Below, piece after piece: positions 25,319 to 32,731 of a DNA stretch of 64,000 bases. The translations under genes were made by a program, and so were the position numbers. Location: positions 5,766,001 to 5,830,000 of the forward strand of contig NZ_CP174509.1 in the NCBI RefSeq assembly GCF_045920555.1, read 5' to 3'. This DNA comes from Pseudalkalibacillus sp045920555. GTDB taxonomy: Bacteria > Bacillota > Bacilli > Bacillales > Fictibacillaceae. The notes under the pieces were generated by a model that made no database searches, was not told the DNA's origin, and saw only the letters and a program-made list of their open reading frames with translations. The first letter of the stretch is position 1. The number at the start of each line of letters is the position of its first letter.

Positions 25319-26899
25319 TTACACCTCCACATCGTATGGTTCATAATCTTTTCGCATCGGGTAGCCGACCCAATCATCCGGCATCAAGATGCGCGTCAAG
25401 TTCGGGTGTCCGGTAAAACGGATTCCAAGTAAATCATAGGCTTCGCGTTCAGGCCAATTCGCTCCAGGCCAGATTGGTGTTACCGAAGCAACCTCCGGAT
25501 TGTCACGGTCCAGTTTCACTTTCACCGCAACTGGCTGGTTGTTTTTAAAGGAATAAAGATGGATATAGACTTCCATATACGTTTCAAAATCGGTTCCATG
25601 CAATTCGCTTACATATTCAAAATTAAGCTGTTCATTATGCTTTAGGAATTCTGCTAGTTTATAAAATTTCTCCCGTTTGATGACAAGGGTAGGGACATCC
25701 TTTGCAAGTCTGTTAATATAGGATTCTTCCAGGATTCCTTCACCAAGATTATCCTTGATCGTCTTCACGTATTTATCCAGGAGATATTGGTTTGGGGATG
25801 GCGTTTCCTCGGCTGGTTCAGCAGGCTTTGCTCCTGCTCCGCCGGCTGCAGATTTCGCTTTCGCAGCTGCAGCAGCTTTTGCTTTTGCGGCTGCAATCGC
25901 CTTCGCCTTTTCATCGTCACCAGCTTCTCCGCCAGATTTAGCTGCCTTTGCTTTAGCGGCAGCGGCTGCTTTGGCCTTGGCAGCAGCAATAGCCTTAGCT
26001 TTTTCATCGTCTGATGCACCCGCTCCACCCGCGGCTTTCGCCTTGGCAGCGGCGGCAGCTTTAGTTTTATCATCATCAGATGAAGGTTTTTTGGGTTCTG
26101 CAGATTCTGCTTCCTTTGCCGCTTTCTTTTCTGCAGCCTTGCGCTTCGCTTCTTCGACCGCTTTACGCTTCGCTTCCGCCTTCTCTTCTTCGGTCATTTC
26201 GGAGAACGGTTTTTCAGCTGGCTTGTCGGCAGCTCCTGCTTCTTTCGCTGCTTTCTTCTCAGCGGCCTTGCGTTTCGCCTCTTCCACGGCCTTACGTTTC
26301 GCTTCCGCCTTCTCTTCTTCGGTCATTTCGGAGAACGGTTTTTCAGCAGGTTTTTCGGCAGTTCCTGCTTCTGCTGCTTCCTTCGCCGTTTTCTTCTCAG
26401 CGGCCTTGCGTTTCGCCTCTTCCACAGCCTTACGTTTCGCTTCCGCCTTCTCTTCTTCGGTCATTTCGGAGAACGGTTTTTCAGCTGGCTTGTCGGCAGC
26501 TCCTGCTTCTTTCGCTGCTTTCTTCTCAGCAGCCTTGCGCTTCGCTTCTTCGACCGCTTTCCGTTTCGCTTCTGCCTTCTCTTCTTCGGTCATTTCAGAG
26601 AACGGTTTTTCAGCAGGTTTTTCGGCAGTTCCTGCTTCTGCTGCTTCCTTCGCCGCTTTCTTCTCAGCAGCCTTGCGCTTCGCTTCTTCGACCGCTTTCC
26701 GTTTCGCTTCTGCCTTCTCTTCTTCGGTCATTTCAGAGAACGGTTTTTCAGTAGGTTTTTCGGCAGTTCCTGCTTCTGCTGCTTCCTTCGCCGCTTTCTT
26801 CTCAGCAGCCTTGCGCTTCGCTTCTTCGACCGCTTTCCGTTTCGCTTCTGCCTTCTCTTCTTCGGTCATTTCGGAGAATGGTTTCTCTTGATCACTCAT
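25319..26899 (-). CDS. nuoC: NADH-quinone oxidoreductase subunit C with long repetitive N-terminal extension
   Basis: The C-terminal 157 residues (about 370-526) are the NuoC/30-kDa domain, with WPEREAYDLLGIRFTGHPNLTRILMPDDWVGYPMRKDY as signature. The first 370 residues are low-complexity. Six units begin EKPFSEMTEEEKAEAKRKAV and run 46 or 43 residues in the order 46, 46, 43, 46, 43 and a diverged last one. Three Ala/Lys blocks of the DDEKAKAIAAAKAKAAAAAK type follow. The extension is highly charged and predicted helical. Normal NuoC is about 150-220 residues. The reading frame is open throughout and the ATG overlaps the nuoB stop, so the extension is translated with the enzyme. Confidence 0.93.
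   Translation of the reverse strand: MSDQEKPFSEMTEEEKAEAKRKAVEEAKRKAAEKKAAKEAAEAGTAEKPTEKPFSEMTEEEKAEAKRKAVEEAKRKAAEKKAAKEAAEAGTAEKPAEKPFSEMTEEEKAEAKRKAVEEAKRKAAEKKAAKEAGAADKPAEKPFSEMTEEEKAEAKRKAVEEAKRKAAEKKTAKEAAEAGTAEKPAEKPFSEMTEEEKAEAKRKAVEEAKRKAAEKKAAKEAGAADKPAEKPFSEMTEEEKAEAKRKAVEEAKRKAAEKKAAKEAESAEPKKPSSDDDKTKAAAAAKAKAAGGAGASDDEKAKAIAAAKAKAAAAAKAKAAKSGGEAGDDEKAKAIAAAKAKAAAAAKAKSAAGGAGAKPAEPAEETPSPNQYLLDKYVKTIKDNLGEGILEESYINRLAKDVPTLVIKREKFYKLAEFLKHNEQLNFEYVSELHGTDFETYMEVYIHLYSFKNNQPVAVKVKLDRDNPEVASVTPIWPGANWPEREAYDLLGIRFTGHPNLTRILMPDDWVGYPMRKDYEPYDVEV
26100..26890 (-). repeat. in-gene tandem repeats of 138/129 bp within nuoC
   Basis: Six near-identical coding units occupy this stretch. 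Units 2-3 and 4-5 have the same long-short (138 + 129 bp) order and nearly the same sequence, which suggests duplication of a 267-bp dimer. One unit carries AEKKTAKEA where the others have AEKKAAKEA. Period lengths are multiples of three, so unequal recombination keeps the frame. Confidence 0.85.
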
Positions 26900-27414
26900 T
26901 TATCTGTCACCCGCTTCCCTGTCTTAGCTTCATAGCGGATTTTATCTTGTAGTTTATTAATTCCATAGATTAATGCCGCAGGGTTCGGTGGGCATCCTGG
27001 AATATAGACATCAACAGGGACAACTTGGTCGACACCTTTTACCACCGCATACGATTTTATGTATGGGCCGCCCGCTGTTGCACAAGATCCCATCGCAATG
27101 ACCCATTTTGGCTCAGGCATCTGGTCATACAACCGCTTTAAAACAGGAGCCATCTTTTTCGTTACTGTACCAGATACGATCATGACGTCAGATTGTCTTG
27201 GGGATGTACGGAAAAAGGATCCGAAACGATCCAAGTCGTAATGGGAGGCACCGGTTCCCATCATCTCAATTGCACAACAAGCCAACCCGAACGTGAGCGG
27301 CCAGAGGGAATTGCTTCTTGCCCATGCCTTTACCTGTTCGAGTGTGACAAAGAATACATTTTTCGAGAGCTCTTGTCGTTCTTCTGGGGTGATCTGCTCC
27401 AATTTTACATCCAT
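26896..27414 (-). CDS. nuoB: NADH-quinone oxidoreductase subunit B
   Basis: Peripheral-arm subunit carrying the terminal 4Fe-4S cluster N2 that reduces quinone. 172 residues from ATG 27414. Cluster ligands are in LACCAIEMMG (the tandem Cys), GSCATAGGP and IPGCPPNP. RFGSFFRTSPRQSDVMIVSGTV is the conserved quinone-side loop. ATG 27414 is preferred because AGAAGG precedes it; a GTG seven codons earlier (27435) lies deep inside nuoA. It overlaps the end of nuoA by about 10 bp. Confidence 0.95.
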   Translation of the reverse strand: MDVKLEQITPEERQELSKNVFFVTLEQVKAWARSNSLWPLTFGLACCAIEMMGTGASHYDLDRFGSFFRTSPRQSDVMIVSGTVTKKMAPVLKRLYDQMPEPKWVIAMGSCATAGGPYIKSYAVVKGVDQVVPVDVYIPGCPPNPAALIYGINKLQDKIRYEAKTGKRVTDK

Positions 27415-27779
27415 TTTAACACCTTCTTCTTCCACGCATAGAGGAGTCCAATCAACAACATGACAATGAAGATCGCCATTTCGATCAGCGCGAAAATCCC
27501 TAGTTTGTCATATGCGACAGCCCATGGGTATAAGAACACTGTTTCCACGTCGAAAATAACGAAAAGCAGGGCGAATATGTAGTAGCGTACGTTGTATTGA
27601 ACCCAGCTTTGATGAAAGGGCTCTATACCACTTTCATAGGTTGTTTGTTTTTCTTTCGTCGGTTTTTTCGGTCGCAGAATCTTACCGGCAGTCAAAGCGA
27701 CAACTGGTAAAAGGATGCCTAAAAGCAGGAACATCAAAACGACCAGGTAGTTGTTTTGATACAAGTGATAGAGCTCCAT
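27405..27779 (-). CDS. nuoA: NADH-quinone oxidoreductase subunit A
   Basis: Three-helix membrane subunit of complex I, 124 residues, first gene of the operon. TYESGIEPFHQSWVQYNVRYYIFALLFVIFDVETVFLYPWAV contains the conserved Cys-loop equivalent region (here ESGIEP) and the FDVETVFLYPW signature. GGGGAGG precedes the ATG. Transcribed from the promoter at about 27850. Confidence 0.94.
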   Translation of the reverse strand: MELYHLYQNNYLVVLMFLLLGILLPVVALTAGKILRPKKPTKEKQTTYESGIEPFHQSWVQYNVRYYIFALLFVIFDVETVFLYPWAVAYDKLGIFALIEMAIFIVMLLIGLLYAWKKKVLKWM

Positions 27780-27830
27780 ATGTACCTCCCCATCTGTCTA
27801 TTTAAGGTTGATGTTAGAAATTTTTCAAAA

Positions 27831-27845
27831 TTGTAATCGTTATCA
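27831..27845 (-). promoter_or_regulatory. Fur-box-like sequence at the nuo transcription start
   Basis: TTGTAATCGTTATCA matches the 7-1-7 Fur consensus TGATAATCATTATCA at 12 of 15 positions and lies immediately downstream of the nuo -10 element. This is where a repressor would block initiation. PerR or Zur boxes are related in form, so the regulator is not certain. Confidence 0.45.
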
Positions 27846-27874
27846 ATTATACCAAATACCAATTTTTGTGTCGA
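27846..27874 (-). promoter_or_regulatory. sigma-A promoter of the nuo operon
   Basis: On the minus strand TCGACA (27869-27874), exactly 17 bp, then a perfect TATAAT (27846-27851). It lies 65-95 bp upstream of nuoA. The -35 differs from TTGACA at one base. Confidence 0.75.
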
Positions 27875-28111
27875 CACGATGACGCATAGTTGATAACCTG
27901 AATTTTCGGTGCAAAATACAAGCTCCTCTTATAGTAAGAGAAGCTTTCTTCATCTTATGCTCAACTGATTACTTTTAGCTTATTTATCTTAAAATACTCT
28001 ATAGGAGTATCTCGCTATCTTTTTTCTATTAAGCTCTGTTATTCTTCATTGTTAATTTCTGCGAAATTTTACTTCTATAAATAATCCACCATAAATTAAC
28101 AGCACCTTTTT
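27875..28111. other. nuo-tnrA intergenic sequence with one hairpin
   Basis: AT-rich stretch downstream of tnrA. The only structure seen is an 11-base imperfect inverted repeat, AAGCTCCTCTT/AAGAGAAGCTT, at 27920-27946. It could end tnrA transcription, but no strong T-tract follows on either strand. No gene seen. Confidence 0.4.
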
Positions 28112-28438
28112 TCACCTATTGTTGTTGCGAAAATGCGCATTCAGCTGCCCACGGATCATTTCTTCCTTCAATAAATGGTTTCTCAGTTTTTTCTCGGCTT
28201 TCATTTCCTTTTTGATTTCGTTCGTTTGGACACCATCTTCTCGTTTGTTGGCAATCTCCATCAGTGTTTCTACGTCTGAAAATGAGTATTTACGAGTCCC
28301 TTTCGCTGTTCTTTCTGGAAAAATAAGTTTTCGTTCTTCATAATAACGGATCTGACGTTCGCTCAATCCCGTTAGCTCCTTAACCACACCAATAACAATC
28401 ACTTTTTTATCCCTATAAGAACCTTCATCAACAGACAT
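28112..28438 (-). CDS. tnrA: nitrogen-responsive MerR-family regulator TnrA
   Basis: Global regulator of nitrogen-limited growth in Bacillus; it binds TGTNAN7TNACA sites and is held inactive by feedback-inhibited glutamine synthetase. 108 residues. The winged helix VIGVVKELTGLSERQIRYYEERKLIFPERTAKGTRKYSFSDVETLMEI is close to both GlnR and TnrA. The short C-terminus ending EMIRGQLNAHFRNNNR is the glutamine-synthetase-binding tail of TnrA, which distinguishes it from GlnR. No glnA lies beside it, also unlike glnR. Two exact TnrA boxes lie upstream. Confidence 0.92.
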   Translation of the reverse strand: MSVDEGSYRDKKVIVIGVVKELTGLSERQIRYYEERKLIFPERTAKGTRKYSFSDVETLMEIANKREDGVQTNEIKKEMKAEKKLRNHLLKEEMIRGQLNAHFRNNNR

Positions 28439-28497
28439 TTAGCAACGCCTCCCTTCCACCTTTACTATACCTTTCCACACAGCCTATTCAAGCCTTA

Positions 28498-28514
28498 TGT
28501 CACATTTTCTTACA
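28498..28514. promoter_or_regulatory. TnrA/GlnR box 1
   Basis: TGTCACATTTTCTTACA fits TGTNAN7TNACA exactly. It lies 60 bp upstream of the tnrA start codon, suggesting autoregulation. Confidence 0.75.
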
Positions 28515-28531
28515 ATACTTCGTAAATTCAT

Positions 28532-28548
28532 TGTTATATTTTCTTACA
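28532..28548. promoter_or_regulatory. TnrA/GlnR box 2
   Basis: TGTTATATTTTCTTACA also fits TGTNAN7TNACA exactly, 34 bp from box 1 (about three helical turns, same face approximately). It is 62 bp upstream of the divergent lrgA start, so it may control either side. Confidence 0.75.
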
Positions 28549-28609
28549 GATATGATGCAATCTTATTTTACCCCCTATAAAATTGTCATAAAGATGTAAG
28601 GTGGTGTCC

Positions 28610-28975
28610 ATGATTCTTCAATTCCTTTGGCAGTTCACGCTAATTTCATCCGCCTTATTACTAGGGTCTCTCATTGTTTCAATATTTCACCTGCCTATAC
28701 CGGGCAGCATCGCTGGAATGTTCTTGCTTCTCATTCTCTTATTAACAGGGCTTATCAAGCTCCACTGGGTGGAAAAAGCGGCGAATTTCCAAATACGGCA
28801 TATGACGCTTCTGTTCATTCCACCTGTAATCAGTGCAGTCGTCTACATCCATTTACTCGAAAAAGAACTATGGAAGCTGTTATTGATTCTCGGTATAAGC
28901 AGTCTCTCCATCATTCTAGTGACGGGTTTAGCCGTTGAATGGTATGAAAAATTCAGAAGGAGGCAAAAAGAATGA
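28610..28975 (+). CDS. CidA/LrgA family holin-like protein
   Basis: A 121-residue membrane protein with four predicted helices of the CidA/LrgA family, described as holin/antiholin-like and, with LrgB, linked to pyruvate uptake or overflow metabolism in Bacillus and Staphylococcus. PIPGSIAGMFLLLILLLTG and FIPPVISAVVYIHLLEKELW are the family motifs. ATG 28610 is chosen because AAGGTGG lies five bases upstream; the in-frame GTG at 28601 overlaps that site. Overlaps the next gene by four bases. Confidence 0.85.
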   Translation: MILQFLWQFTLISSALLLGSLIVSIFHLPIPGSIAGMFLLLILLLTGLIKLHWVEKAANFQIRHMTLLFIPPVISAVVYIHLLEKELWKLLLILGISSLSIILVTGLAVEWYEKFRRRQKE

Positions 28976-29664
28976 CTTTTGTTTTCGGAAAAGTTTTGTT
29001 TACGACTTTGATCACCTATATTGCCTATCTGCTTGGTTTGAAAATCTTTGAAAAATACAATCGTAAAAGCTGGCTCAATCCTTTATATACGGTTTCACTT
29101 TTTCTCGTTTGTTTTCTTCCATTGTTACATGTGGATTATCAAAGCTATCAAGAGGGGGTGGATCTCTTTTCGTTCTTGATGCAAACAGCAATCGTATCCC
29201 TCGCGATCCCTTTGTTCAAACAGTGGCCGGTGTTGAAAAGGAACATCAAGAAGATCGGAGTAGCAATCGTGTTTGGAAGTTTGGCTGGTCTGACAACAAC
29301 TCTTGCACTTGCCGGACTTTTTAAAATCAAAGCCGAAATGATTGCCTCCCTTACACCGAAGGCCGCTACGTTACCAATCGCTTTGTCGGTTTCAGATAAA
29401 ATCGGCGGTGAAGCTTCGTTAACAGTCTTGTTCGTACTATCCTCTGCGGTATTTTCGTTCATCTTCGGACCGAAAGTGCTGGAGCTTTTCAACATTACGA
29501 GTAAAGCAGCAAGAGGTTTAGCTATGGGTGCCTCTGCACAAGCACTCGGTGCGAGTAAATGCCTGCAGTGGGGAGAGGAAGAAGGCGCAATGGGGAGCGT
29601 CGGTATGACAACGACCGCAATTTTCATATCGATTTTAATTCCGGTATCTATTTTATTTGTATAA
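28972..29664 (+). CDS. CidB/LrgB family membrane protein
   Basis: A 230-residue membrane protein with about seven helices, partner of the preceding LrgA-like protein. The family motif is present in LTPKAATLPIALSVSDKIGGEASLTVLFVLSSAVFSFIFGPKVL and in GASAQALGASKCLQWGEEEGAMGSVGM. Coupled by a four-base ATGA overlap. Because a TnrA box lies upstream, nitrogen control of this pair is plausible but inferred. Confidence 0.87.
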   Translation: MTFVFGKVLFTTLITYIAYLLGLKIFEKYNRKSWLNPLYTVSLFLVCFLPLLHVDYQSYQEGVDLFSFLMQTAIVSLAIPLFKQWPVLKRNIKKIGVAIVFGSLAGLTTTLALAGLFKIKAEMIASLTPKAATLPIALSVSDKIGGEASLTVLFVLSSAVFSFIFGPKVLELFNITSKAARGLAMGASAQALGASKCLQWGEEEGAMGSVGMTTTAIFISILIPVSILFV

Positions 29665-29679
29665 AGGAGAGTGATTTTA

Positions 29680-29862
29680 ATGGCTGGTTATATCAGGAAA
29701 AGTTTAGATCGCGTAAAAGAATATTATATAAGCCAGCTTTTGAATGCCGGTCAGTACAAAACGAGCGATCGACAGCTGTATGAACTAACCCTGAATGAGC
29801 TGGAAAGAGAATTTAAGATGATGCAATTGAGAGAAATGCAAAAAAGAAAGTATGGGCAGTGA
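29680..29862 (+). CDS. FbpA-like small basic protein
   Basis: A 60-residue basic protein. Its KEYYISQLLNAGQYKTSDRQLYELTLNELEREFK core matches the pattern of the Fur-regulated basic protein A family (PF13076), whose B. subtilis members help the FsrA small RNA in the iron-sparing response. ATG 29680 follows AAAGGAG by 8-9 bases and is preferred over GTG 29671. It starts 15 bp after lrgB and is probably in that operon, so despite the family name no Fur box lies directly upstream. Role here unknown. Confidence 0.65.
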   Translation: MAGYIRKSLDRVKEYYISQLLNAGQYKTSDRQLYELTLNELEREFKMMQLREMQKRKYGQ

Positions 29863-29876
29863 TCATTATATAATAA

Positions 29877-29915
29877 AAGTGCTCCTATCTTCAGGAGCAC
29901 TTACTTATTTTGTAG
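29877..29915 (+). terminator. terminator of lrgAB-fbpA-like operon
   Basis: Perfect ten-base stem AAGTGCTCCT/AGGAGCACTT with a six-base loop, followed by ACTTATTTTG. It separates this operon from the convergent chrA pair and may act in both directions. Confidence 0.75.
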
Positions 29916-29940
29916 CAAAAAAGAGAAACATACGATCATT

Positions 29941-30471
29941 CTATAAAAATATTCCGCCATACACGAGGGCTCCTGCAATGACGAACGCAGGATGGATTCG
30001 GAGGCGTTCCAGAAACAGATAGCTCGCTGCAATCAGAAGGGTCGTTTGCAATATACCTGCACCTTGATAGGAACTTACAAAGAACTGGTACGCCATTACA
30101 CCTAGAAGGACAGCGATCGCCGGTCTAACCGTAATCGTCATCCGCTTTACTTTATCTGAATCTTTATATTTCATTAATATTTTTAAAAGAATGATCATCA
30201 AAAGAAGTGACGGAGCGACAGTTGCGAAAATCCCGACGAAAGCTCCAATCCACCCAGCCTGAGCATAACCGATGTAACCGGCCATTTTCGTGGCGATCGG
30301 GCCAGGCAGGGCATTCCCTAGTGCTAAAACCTCACTGAATTCCTGTGTCGACATCCATTCATACCGGTCGACGACTTCATTTTCGACCAATGGAATCGAG
30401 GCGGGACCTCCGCCATATCCTAGGATTCCTGGTATGAAAAATGCTAAAAAGATTTGCCAGTATAATATCAT
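29941..30471 (-). CDS. ywrA: CHR-family (chromate transporter type) membrane protein, short form
   Basis: A 176-residue single-domain member of the CHR ion-transporter family. GGGPASIPLVENEVVDRYEWMSTQEFSEVLALGNALPGPIATKMAGYIGY carries the family motif. Short CHR proteins work as heterologous pairs; the second half is the preceding gene, with a four-base overlap. Last gene of an eight-gene operon with a gamma-glutamyltranspeptidase and a peptide ABC transporter, which argues that chromate is not its natural substrate. Symbol by analogy with the B. subtilis ywrA-ywrB-ywrC-ywrD neighbourhood. Confidence 0.8.
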   Translation of the reverse strand: MILYWQIFLAFFIPGILGYGGGPASIPLVENEVVDRYEWMSTQEFSEVLALGNALPGPIATKMAGYIGYAQAGWIGAFVGIFATVAPSLLLMIILLKILMKYKDSDKVKRMTITVRPAIAVLLGVMAYQFFVSSYQGAGILQTTLLIAASYLFLERLRIHPAFVIAGALVYGGIFL

Positions 30472-31112
30472 GATTCACCACTCGCCTTCACATACTCATC
30501 TTGTTTCTTTTTAGATGAGCCCCATGTTCCGAACCATGCATATAATAGAAGAAGTCCGATAATGATCCCTGGATGCACTTTAAGGAATTCCATCAATACC
30601 AAGGACAGGACTATGATCACGATCGCTTGCGTCCACCCCATGCCAGCCTTCGATTTTTTCGTGAACTGCCAGGTCAGTTGGGCTAGCATGAAACCGACGA
30701 CAGGTACAACCGCCTTTGTCATTCCTTGCACCCACGCTTTATCTTTATACATACTGAGTGTCGTTAATAGAGCAATCATGGCGAGGATCGAAGGTAGAAT
30801 CGTCGCCAAAATCGCATTGATCATTCCGAACGGGCCAGCGATCCGATAGCCGATGTAGCCCGCAAGTTTCGTCGCAATCGGTCCTGGAAGCGTATTACCG
30901 AGGGCAAGCAAATCCCCGAATTCATCATCCGTAAACCATCCGTAATGGTCAACAACCTCCTTATGGACGAGAGGTATGGAGGAAGGACCCCCTCCATAGC
31001 CGAAAATGCCGACTCGGAAAAAAGCCATGAACAAAGCAAGATGGATGGTTTTCTTTTTTACCGTCTTAGTCTTAGTGGTACTCACAACCTCAGTTTCGTT
31101 TCTCCCTACCAA
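30468..31112 (-). CDS. ywrB: CHR-family membrane protein, second short form
   Basis: A 214-residue partner CHR protein. FRVGIFGYGGGPSSIPLVHKEVVDHYGWFTDDEFGDLLALGNTLPGPIATKLAGYIGYR is very similar to its neighbour and contains the CHR motif. About five to six predicted helices and a basic C-terminal tail. The TTG at 31112 overlaps the GGT stop, and a GTG at 31085 is an alternative with a weak ribosome site, so the exact start is uncertain. Translational coupling to the peptidase gene suggests a shared function, perhaps export or exchange of an anionic product; that is inference. Confidence 0.8.
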   Translation of the reverse strand: MVGRNETEVVSTTKTKTVKKKTIHLALFMAFFRVGIFGYGGGPSSIPLVHKEVVDHYGWFTDDEFGDLLALGNTLPGPIATKLAGYIGYRIAGPFGMINAILATILPSILAMIALLTTLSMYKDKAWVQGMTKAVVPVVGFMLAQLTWQFTKKSKAGMGWTQAIVIIVLSLVLMEFLKVHPGIIIGLLLLYAWFGTWGSSKKKQDEYVKASGES

Positions 31113-32716
31113 GCAGCAACACTGCCATCTGTCCGTGATTCGGTTCCGCCTGATAACACCCCTGTTTCTGGGTCACGCCATATGATTTGTCCTCGCCCGA
31201 ATGGTCCTCCATCAAGAGCAACCTGGATCTGATGCCCTTTTCTCGCGAGCGCTTGTGCAATATGGTTCGGAAAGTTGGGTTCCACCAGTACTTTTCGGCC
31301 CTCCATCCACTGCCATCTTGGTGCATCAAGGGCTGCTTGTGGATTCAAACGGAAATCGAGCGTGTTCATGATCACCTGCAAATGTCCTTGAGGCTGCATG
31401 AAACCTCCCATTACACCGAACGGACCGACCGGCTGATCGCCCTTGGTCAAAAAGCCCGGGATAATCGTATGGTAGGTTTTCTTTCCGCCTTCAAGACGAT
31501 TATCATGATCTGGATCCATCGAAAAGTTATGACCACGGTTTTGTAAAGCGATTCCTGTCCCTGGTACGACGAGGCCGGATCCGAATCCCATGTAATTACT
31601 TTGGATGAATGAGACCATGTTTCCTTCTGAATCAGCCGTCGCAAGATAAACGGTCCCGCCCTTGGGAGGAGTACCAGGTGTCGGGTCGATTGCATTTTCT
31701 CCAATCAATTTCCGACGTTCTTCAGCATAGGAATCTGATAAAAGATCTTCAGCTCTTGTCGTCATCGATTTGGATTCCGTTACATACTTGAGGCCGTCCG
31801 TGAATGCCAGTTTGATCGCTTCAATTTGTTTATGATACGTGTAAACCTCTTCCTTACTCATATACTCGGAGTCTTTCAGAAGGTTCAATGCCATCAAAGC
31901 AATGATCCCCTGGCCGTTCGGAGGAATTTCCCAAACCTTGTGTCCTCGGTACTCAACGCCTATCGGATCCACCCATTCAGGTTGATAGGCTGCTAGATCC
32001 TCCTTACTTAAAAACCCATCGTATTTTTTCGAGAAAGCATCGATTTCATCAGCAATTTTTCCACGATAAAATGATTCAGCATTGGTTTCAGCAATTTCTC
32101 GTAAAGTTGCCGCATGGCCTTCTGAGCGCCATACTTCCCCAACTTCTGGCGCTTTCCCTTCCGGAGCGAATGTATCAAACCAGTGCTTGAATTCATCATC
32201 TGTAAGCACTTTTTTAAAATGATCAGCTGCAGCTTTCCAGAACTTACCCAAAGTAGGAGATATCGGATAACCGTTTGCAGCATACTCGATGGCTGGTTCC
32301 AATACTTCCTTAAACGACAATTTCCCAAAACGTTCCGATAAGGCAACCCATGCACTTGGTGCACCTGGAACAGTGACAGGCGTCCAACCATGTTTCGGAA
32401 TTTCATCGATCCCTTTTTCCTTAAGCGCATCTATAGAAATGGATTGTGGTGATGGGCCGCTTGCATTCAGGCCGTGCAGCTTCCCTTTTGTCCAGACGAG
32501 CGCAAATGCATCCCCGCCGATTCCGTTTGAAGTCGGTTCGACAACGGTCAAACAAGCTGCTGTTGCAATCGCAGCATCGACTGCATTGCCCCCCTTTTTC
32601 AAAATATCAAGCCCGGCTTGTGCAGCAAGCGGCTGCGAGGTCGCCACCATTCCATTTTTAGCGAACGTCGTCATTCTTTGTGATGAATACGGATTATACA
32701 AAGCATCAAAACTCAT
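31106..32716 (-). CDS. ywrD: gamma-glutamyltranspeptidase family protein, YwrD-like
   Basis: Ntn-hydrolase of the gamma-glutamyltranspeptidase family, 536 residues. Autocatalytic cleavage is expected before Thr355 in PPKGGTVYLATADSEGNMVSFIQS, giving a large subunit and a small catalytic subunit. FGVMGGFMQPQGHLQVIMNTLDFRLNPQAALDAPRW is conserved. There is no signal peptide, so it should act in the cytosol like B. subtilis YwrD rather than like the secreted Ggt. Preceded by GGGGGAG and only 15 bp after the ABC ATPase gene, which suggests it processes an imported gamma-glutamyl compound such as glutathione or its fragments. Confidence 0.85.
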   Translation of the reverse strand: MSFDALYNPYSSQRMTTFAKNGMVATSQPLAAQAGLDILKKGGNAVDAAIATAACLTVVEPTSNGIGGDAFALVWTKGKLHGLNASGPSPQSISIDALKEKGIDEIPKHGWTPVTVPGAPSAWVALSERFGKLSFKEVLEPAIEYAANGYPISPTLGKFWKAAADHFKKVLTDDEFKHWFDTFAPEGKAPEVGEVWRSEGHAATLREIAETNAESFYRGKIADEIDAFSKKYDGFLSKEDLAAYQPEWVDPIGVEYRGHKVWEIPPNGQGIIALMALNLLKDSEYMSKEEVYTYHKQIEAIKLAFTDGLKYVTESKSMTTRAEDLLSDSYAEERRKLIGENAIDPTPGTPPKGGTVYLATADSEGNMVSFIQSNYMGFGSGLVVPGTGIALQNRGHNFSMDPDHDNRLEGGKKTYHTIIPGFLTKGDQPVGPFGVMGGFMQPQGHLQVIMNTLDFRLNPQAALDAPRWQWMEGRKVLVEPNFPNHIAQALARKGHQIQVALDGGPFGRGQIIWRDPETGVLSGGTESRTDGSVAAW

Positions 32717-32731
32717 AAAAATCTCCCCCTT

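Noticed and set aside
26080..26754. Repeats in nuoC that resemble a CRISPR-like periodic array
   Set aside because: Units are adjacent without unique spacers, are multiples of three and encode a continuous protein; no cas genes nearby.
25755..26891. A 378-residue open frame on the plus strand, Ser/Ala/Phe-rich and repetitive
   Set aside because: It is the antisense shadow of the nuoC repeats; the periodic coding repeat keeps the opposite frame open. No ribosome site or independent promoter.
29941..31112. Chromate resistance genes
   Set aside because: Family name only. The genes are embedded in a peptide/GGT operon and no chromate-responsive regulator is present.
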